10,515 nucleotides of DNA from Anaerolineae bacterium (GTDB taxonomy: Bacteria; Chloroflexota; Anaerolineae; Aggregatilineales; Phototrophicaceae): positions 1 to 10,515 of the forward strand of contig JADLHH010000232.1 in the NCBI GenBank assembly GCA_020848855.1. The letters are read 5' to 3'. Both the position numbers and the translations under genes were made by a program. A model generated the notes under the pieces. The model was not told where the DNA came from and searched no databases. It was given only the letters and a program-made list of their open reading frames with translations. Position 1 is the stretch's first letter; the number at the start of each line of letters is the position of its first letter. Positions 6,668 to 10,515 of this stretch are shown piece after piece.

Positions 6668-8233
6668 ATGCTAATGCTGCTCGATTTTCGCGTCCGCCAG
6701 CGCGATTTTCTCCTGGAAATCTCGCGGGCAATCACCGCTCAGCTAGAGTTGAGCGAGGTGCTGCGCCGAGTCCTCAATGCCTCGGTGGTGATGCTAGGTG
6801 GGCAGGTCGGCGTAATCACCCTGCGCGATTCGGACGGCAGCTACCGCGTGCGGGCGACAATGGGCGTGGATACCGCGCGCGTGGCGGCGATCAACGAGCA
6901 GATTCAGCAGGTGTTCGCCGGCGAAGCGCTTGACTACGATACCCTTTCCGCCAGACTGAGCGAAATCGCCGTAACGCTGGACAACCGGCTGAAGCAGCCG
7001 TTCGCGCTGCCGTTGATCTTCGCGGGCGAGCCGCTCGGCTTGCTCATCGTCTTTCGCTCATATGTGGCGACGGCGACCCCCGACGACATGCAGGTGCTGG
7101 AGAGCTTCGCCGATCAGGCGGCGATTGCGGTGCATAACGCCCAGCTTTACGAGCGCATCGACCACGAGCGGCGGCGGCTGGCAGCGATTTTGCAGCACAG
7201 CGCCGACGGCGTGATGATCCTCGACGCGCAGGCGCGCATCCTCAGCATCAACCACGCGCTGGAACGGATGACCGGTTGGGCTTCCGCCGACGCCGTCGGG
7301 CGCGACCAGGATGAGGTCATCACCTGGAAGAAGCTGGAGCGGGGCGACCTGAAGCGAGCGCTGGACGATGGCTGGCCCTTCAAGGGCGGCGCGGGCGCGC
7401 CCGATTCGCTGTATGTCGAAGGCGATCTGCTCCGCCGCGACGGCTTGACCGTCAGCCTCGGCATTGTCTATTCGCCGCTGCTGACGACCGACGGACGCCT
7501 GTCGAACATCGTCGCCAACGTGCGCGACATCACCAACTTCCGGCAGGCGCAGGAGATGCAGAACACCTTCATCTCGACCATCTCGCATGAGCTGAAGACG
7601 CCGGTCGCGCTGATCAAGGGGCACGCGGCGACCCTGCGGCGCGAGGATGTCGAGTGGGATAAACAGGTCGTGCGCGACTACTCTGCCGTGATCGAGGACG
7701 AGGCGGATCGGCTGGCGGTGCTGATCGATGACCTGCTGACGACCAGCCGGCTTCAGACGCAGCGCTCGCTCAACCTGAATGTGGATGATGTCCACCTCGA
7801 CCAGCTTGCCGAGCGGGCGGTCGAGCGGTTTAACACGCAGTCGACGATCCACCAGTTCAGGCTCAATTTCCCGCCGGATTTCCCGTCGATTCAGGGCGAT
7901 CAGCAGCGTCTCCGGCAGGTGATCGACAACCTGCTGAGCAACGCGATCAAGTATTCGCCCGATGGCGGCGAAATCGAGGTCGGCGGAAGTGTCGGCGACC
8001 GGCAGGTGACCATCTACGTGCGCGACCAGGGCGTCGGCTTGACGCCGAGCGACCAGGAGCGCATTTTCGAGCGTTTCTACCGGGTAGACGATGCCCTCAG
8101 CCGCCGGACTCAGGGGACGGGGCTGGGACTGTATCTCGCCAGGGCGATTGTCGAGGCGCACGGCGGCTCGATGCGCGTCGACAGCCAGCCCGGACAGGGT
8201 TCCACTTTCTACGTAACCCTGCCGCAGCAATAA
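6668..8233 (+). CDS. Soluble sensor histidine kinase (GAF-PAS-HisKA-HATPase_c)
   Basis: A 521-residue sensor kinase of a two-component system with no membrane segment, so it should sense an internal or diffusible signal. A GAF domain covers about 12-160 and a PAS domain about 165-290 (starting LAAILQHSADGVMILD). The dimerization and phosphoacceptor domain starts near 293, with the H-box FISTISHELKTP and the phosphorylated His at 307. The ATP-binding domain shows the N-box DNLLSNAIKYSP (420-431), G1 box RDQGVGL (452-458), F-box IFERFYRVDD (466-475) and G2 box GTGLGLYLAR (483-492), all intact. The protein would autophosphorylate H307 and pass the phosphate to a response regulator, but none is encoded in the window, so it is an orphan here and its signal is unknown. 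The start is ATG 6668, chosen for the promoter and the full GAF helix; no ribosome-binding site precedes it. Confidence 0.93.
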   Translation: MLMLLDFRVRQRDFLLEISRAITAQLELSEVLRRVLNASVVMLGGQVGVITLRDSDGSYRVRATMGVDTARVAAINEQIQQVFAGEALDYDTLSARLSEIAVTLDNRLKQPFALPLIFAGEPLGLLIVFRSYVATATPDDMQVLESFADQAAIAVHNAQLYERIDHERRRLAAILQHSADGVMILDAQARILSINHALERMTGWASADAVGRDQDEVITWKKLERGDLKRALDDGWPFKGGAGAPDSLYVEGDLLRRDGLTVSLGIVYSPLLTTDGRLSNIVANVRDITNFRQAQEMQNTFISTISHELKTPVALIKGHAATLRREDVEWDKQVVRDYSAVIEDEADRLAVLIDDLLTTSRLQTQRSLNLNVDDVHLDQLAERAVERFNTQSTIHQFRLNFPPDFPSIQGDQQRLRQVIDNLLSNAIKYSPDGGEIEVGGSVGDRQVTIYVRDQGVGLTPSDQERIFERFYRVDDALSRRTQGTGLGLYLARAIVEAHGGSMRVDSQPGQGSTFYVTLPQQ

Positions 8234-8277
8234 GGCTGGGCAGGGGTGGCCAACGCTGCACATTTCACTAGCGAATG

Positions 8278-8282
8278 AGGAG
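8278..8282 (+). promoter_or_regulatory. Ribosome-binding site selecting a TTG start
   Basis: AGGAG at 8278-8282 is a strong Shine-Dalgarno sequence, 8 nt before the TTG at 8291. The nearby ATGs at 8275 and 8284 are in another frame, so this site supports TTG as the true start of the CpXC protein. Confidence 0.75.
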
Positions 8283-8290
8283 AATGACTT

Positions 8291-9634
8291 TTGCCGAGAC
8301 AGACAAATATCACGTGCCCGAACTGCGGACGCCCGTTCAGCGCGATAGTTGAAACGGTGATCGACGCTGGGCAAGACCCGCAGGCGAAGGCGCGCCTGCT
8401 CACCGGGCAGGTGAACACCGTCACCTGTCCGAACTGCGGACACGCGGTGACGATGGCGACGCCGCTGCTGTACCATGACGCCAGCAAGGAACTGCTGATC
8501 ACGTTCGTGCCGATGGAACTCAACCTGAATAAAGACCAGCAGGAGCGCGCCATCGGCGAACTGATGCGCGAACTCAAAATGCCGCAGCAGACGATGAAGG
8601 GCTACATCTTCCAGCCGCGCCGCGCGCTCACCCTGCAGGGCTTGATCGAACAGGTGCTGCAAGCCGACGGCGTCACACCGGAGATGATGGATCAGCAGCG
8701 CCAGCGCGTGCGCCTGGTCGAGCAGATGATCCAGACGCCGCCCGATCTGCTTGCGGCGTTCGTGAAGGAACACGACGCCGAAATCGACGCCCAGTTTTTC
8801 CAGACGATCACTATGATGGCGCAGCGCACCGTCAGCGAAGGGCGTGCCGACATCGCCGAGCAGTTGCTTCGCTTGCAGCAGGCAGTCGCCCAGTATTCGA
8901 CCTTCGGGCAGGAATTGATCGAGCGCAGTCGGGTGCAGGAAGAAATTGTCGCTGAAGTCGCCGCCGAACTGGAGCAGTTCAGCGCCAACGCCACCCGCGC
9001 AGATTTCCTGAATATGGCGCAGCGCTATGCCGATGACCCGGAGCGCTTGCAGGCGCTGGTCGGGCTGGCGCGCCCGGCGTTCGATTACACCTTTTTCCAG
9101 GAACTGAGTGTCAGAATTGGGCAGGCGCCGTCCGAACAGCGCGAAGCGCTGGAAGCCCTGCGCGACCAGATTCTCGAACTGACGACCATCATCGACCAGC
9201 AGACGCAGGCGGCGCTGCGCGAAGCGGCGGATCTGCTTCAGGAACTCGTCACCGCCCCTGACCTGCACAAGGCAATCGATGAGAACGCCGCACTCTTCGA
9301 TGACACGTTCATGGCGGTGCTGTCGGCGAATATCGAAGAGGCGCAGCGGCGCAACGACCTGAACGCTTCCGCCAGGCTCAAGCATATTTATGAGCATGTG
9401 GTCGCGCTGCTGCGCGAAAATATGCAGCCCGAACTGCGCTTCATCAACGACCTGCTCTCGACCGAGACCGACGAGGAAGCCAGTACACTGCTGGCGGAAG
9501 AAGCCGGCACGTATGGACCGGCGCTGCTCGACATGATGGACGCTGTCGAGGAAGTGCTGGCGTCGCGCGGGGACAGCCCGATGCTGCAGCGGCTGGTCTT
9601 CCTGCGCGAGCAGGCGCAGCGCGTGCTGGGCTGA
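8291..9634 (+). CDS. CpXC-domain protein with helical internal repeats
   Basis: A 447-residue protein that starts at TTG, fixed by the AGGAG site upstream and by the position of the first Cys pair. The N-terminus has two CPNCG motifs (C9/C12 and C46/C49), the mark of the CpXC domain, a likely zinc-binding fold of unknown function covering roughly residues 1-130. The remaining 300 residues are Gln-, Glu- and Ala-rich and look all-helical. They contain three similar units: a Pro then 14-15 residues to a (I/F)D-x-x-F(F/M) motif at 165-170, 264-269 and 336-341, each followed by an amphipathic helix. There is no signal peptide or membrane segment, so it should be cytoplasmic. The gene is 57 nt after the histidine kinase in the same direction and has no clear promoter of its own, so it may share that transcript; a link to signalling is only inferred from position. 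Confidence 0.82.
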   Translation: MPRQTNITCPNCGRPFSAIVETVIDAGQDPQAKARLLTGQVNTVTCPNCGHAVTMATPLLYHDASKELLITFVPMELNLNKDQQERAIGELMRELKMPQQTMKGYIFQPRRALTLQGLIEQVLQADGVTPEMMDQQRQRVRLVEQMIQTPPDLLAAFVKEHDAEIDAQFFQTITMMAQRTVSEGRADIAEQLLRLQQAVAQYSTFGQELIERSRVQEEIVAEVAAELEQFSANATRADFLNMAQRYADDPERLQALVGLARPAFDYTFFQELSVRIGQAPSEQREALEALRDQILELTTIIDQQTQAALREAADLLQELVTAPDLHKAIDENAALFDDTFMAVLSANIEEAQRRNDLNASARLKHIYEHVVALLRENMQPELRFINDLLSTETDEEASTLLAEEAGTYGPALLDMMDAVEEVLASRGDSPMLQRLVFLREQAQRVLG

Positions 9635-9641
9635 ATCCCTA

Positions 9642-9708
9642 CGATTAGGCTACGGGGATAGTATTTTGTCCGAACATCGGGTAACCTACTGCCCCGTATG
9701 CCTGATCG
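9642..9708 (+). promoter_or_regulatory. Long hairpin in the leader of the secreted-protein gene
   Basis: Bases 9642-9657 pair with 9692-9708 to give a 16-bp stem with one G-U pair and a single bulged T (9699). Inside, AGTA (9660-9663) pairs with TACT (9687-9690), and TTGTCCGA (9666-9673) pairs with TCGGGTAA (9677-9684) around a 3-nt loop. The element begins 7 nt after the CpXC stop codon and has no T run after it, so it is not a standard terminator. Its right arm can pair instead with downstream bases: CCTGATC 9701-9707 with GATCGGG 9721-9727, followed by TATTTT. It does not match a riboswitch class that I can name. The 131-nt gap has no other convincing promoter or gene. Confidence 0.6.
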
Positions 9709-9738
9709 CTTTAGGCGAAAGATCGGGTATTTTGCTGA

Positions 9739-9752
9739 AACCTGATGAGGTT
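9739..9752 (+). promoter_or_regulatory. Small hairpin directly before the ribosome-binding site
   Basis: AACCT (9739-9743) and AGGTT (9748-9752) form a perfect 5-bp stem with a GATG loop. It abuts the Shine-Dalgarno sequence GAGGA (9753-9757), which is 8 nt before the ATG at 9766. It may simply keep the ribosome site exposed. Confidence 0.4.
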
Positions 9753-9765
9753 GAGGATTCGATCT

Positions 9766-10515
9766 ATGCAAGGAAGTAACGTTCTTACACGACGTGCCGG
9801 TCTGCTTGCGCTGCTGGCAGTCCTGTTCCTGGCGACCACCATGTTCCAGATCGCCCCGACGCAGGCACAAACGCAGCCCACCGCGACGCCGTCCGACCCG
9901 CTTTGGAACGCATTCTCCAACACGCGCGATGCGCTGGAGGATAAGTTCAACGTCGACCTCACGATTGTCCAGAGCTGGCAGTTTACGGAAACGGAATTCA
10001 CCGACGGGATCGACAGTTGTATCGAGATGGAAGACCCGTCGCAGGCGCGGCAGCTTTACTACGGCTGGCGCTTCATTATTACGTCGCTCGACGGGCGTCA
10101 GTTCGAGGGGCGCTCCAGCTTCAATTACCAGATCATCACCGCCTGCGACAAAGTCACCGAGCCGATCTCTACCGGCAGCAGCACCGCTGCAACCGGCGAT
10201 TTGCCCGCGCCGGTCGCTGGCAGCGCGGCGATTGGTGGGTTCGAGCTGGGCGGGCAGGTGCTCGAACTCAACGCCAACACAGTGAACCTGGCGAAGCGTT
10301 CGGGCATGACCTGGGTGAAGACTCAGTTGACCTTCACACTGGGACAAGACCCCAGCACGGCGGCAGGCTTCATCAACGCAGCCCACGCCAACGGTTTCAA
10401 GGCGCTGCTCAGCATCAAGGGCGATAAATCCCAGTTGGGCGATTACGGCAGCTACATCAGCAGCTTCAGCAGCTTCCTCGGCGGCGTTGCGGCGCTCGGC
10501 GTGGATGCGATTGAA
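9766..10515 (+). CDS. Secreted protein with glycoside-hydrolase-like TIM-barrel start, 5' part
   Basis: The frame is open from ATG 9766 to the right edge, giving 250 codons of a longer protein. Residues 1-34 are a signal peptide: LTRR, a long hydrophobic core, and PTQA before Q35 as a plausible signal peptidase I site. A Thr/Pro linker follows (35-44). Residues about 45-130 form a small domain with two Cys (C85 and C127) that could form a disulfide; I do not recognise it. After a Ser/Thr/Ala/Pro linker, residues 157-250 (GGFELGGQV onward, with strands WVKTQL at 183-188 and KALLSI at 212-217 and ending at VDAIE) look like the first beta-alpha units of a TIM barrel of the glycoside hydrolase kind. 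The catalytic acids would lie beyond the window, so activity is inference. GAGGA 8 nt upstream supports the start, and a structured leader precedes it. Confidence 0.72.
   Translation, partial: MQGSNVLTRRAGLLALLAVLFLATTMFQIAPTQAQTQPTATPSDPLWNAFSNTRDALEDKFNVDLTIVQSWQFTETEFTDGIDSCIEMEDPSQARQLYYGWRFIITSLDGRQFEGRSSFNYQIITACDKVTEPISTGSSTAATGDLPAPVAGSAAIGGFELGGQVLELNANTVNLAKRSGMTWVKTQLTFTLGQDPSTAAGFINAAHANGFKALLSIKGDKSQLGDYGSYISSFSSFLGGVAALGVDAIE

Noticed and set aside
8234..8277. Possible terminator between the histidine kinase and CpXC genes
   Set aside because: Only stems of about four base pairs can be drawn and there is no T run, so I see no support for a transcript end here.
7058..9397. A 779-codon open frame on the minus strand crossing the histidine kinase and CpXC genes
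   Set aside because: It spans two well-supported genes and the gap between them and has no domain or ribosome-binding site that I can see. It is a codon-bias shadow.
9741..9750. CTGATGAG, resembling a hammerhead ribozyme core
   Set aside because: No GAAA follows with a matching stem II, and the permuted arrangement using the upstream GCGAAA also fails to pair. It is most likely chance within a small hairpin.
9388..10386. A 332-codon minus-strand frame at the right end
   Set aside because: It opposes the end of the CpXC gene and the secreted-protein gene, which has a signal peptide, a good ribosome site and an open frame to the window edge. The minus-strand product is Arg- and Ser-rich with no recognisable domain.

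Overview
The window looks like chromosomal DNA from a member of the Chloroflexota, probably an Anaerolineae-type lineage. This is inferred from style rather than any marker gene: high G+C (about 60 % by eye), a lipoprotein with a Thr/Pro 'TPTPT' linker, a CpXC-domain protein, a cytoplasmic GAF-PAS histidine kinase and a secreted TIM-barrel-type protein. I see no insertion sequence, phage gene, CRISPR array, rRNA or tRNA. It reads as ordinary core and housekeeping sequence with a few unusual details.

Layout. At the left edge (1-474, +) is the 3' end of a DUF1385/YqhQ-family membrane protein, closed by a clear intrinsic terminator. A lipoprotein gene follows (536-1339, +), with a lipobox, a bacterial SH3 domain and a C-terminal Excalibur calcium-binding motif. 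Its stop codon overlaps the stop of a convergent leftward pair: mutS (5497 to 2888) followed 10 nt later by a GT-C type membrane glycosyltransferase (2877 to 1336). From the mutS promoter region a rightward set diverges: a ROK-family sugar kinase (5599-6585), a soluble histidine kinase (6668-8233) and a CpXC-domain protein with a TTG start (8291-9634). At the right edge is the first 250 codons of a secreted protein (9766 to beyond the window) whose C-terminal part looks like the start of a glycoside-hydrolase-like TIM barrel. It is preceded by a 131-nt leader holding a long hairpin.

Functional links. MutS (mismatch recognition) and the glycosyltransferase are probably co-transcribed, but have no obvious shared job. 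The ROK kinase, histidine kinase and CpXC protein share direction but seem separately promoted, at least in part: the kinase has its own extended -10 promoter placed so that the mRNA may begin at the AUG. No response regulator or mutL lies in the window. The points most worth a second look are the structured leader at 9642-9752, the ROK kinase without the usual zinc cysteine motif, the possible leaderless histidine kinase mRNA, and the CpXC protein with three internal helical repeats.
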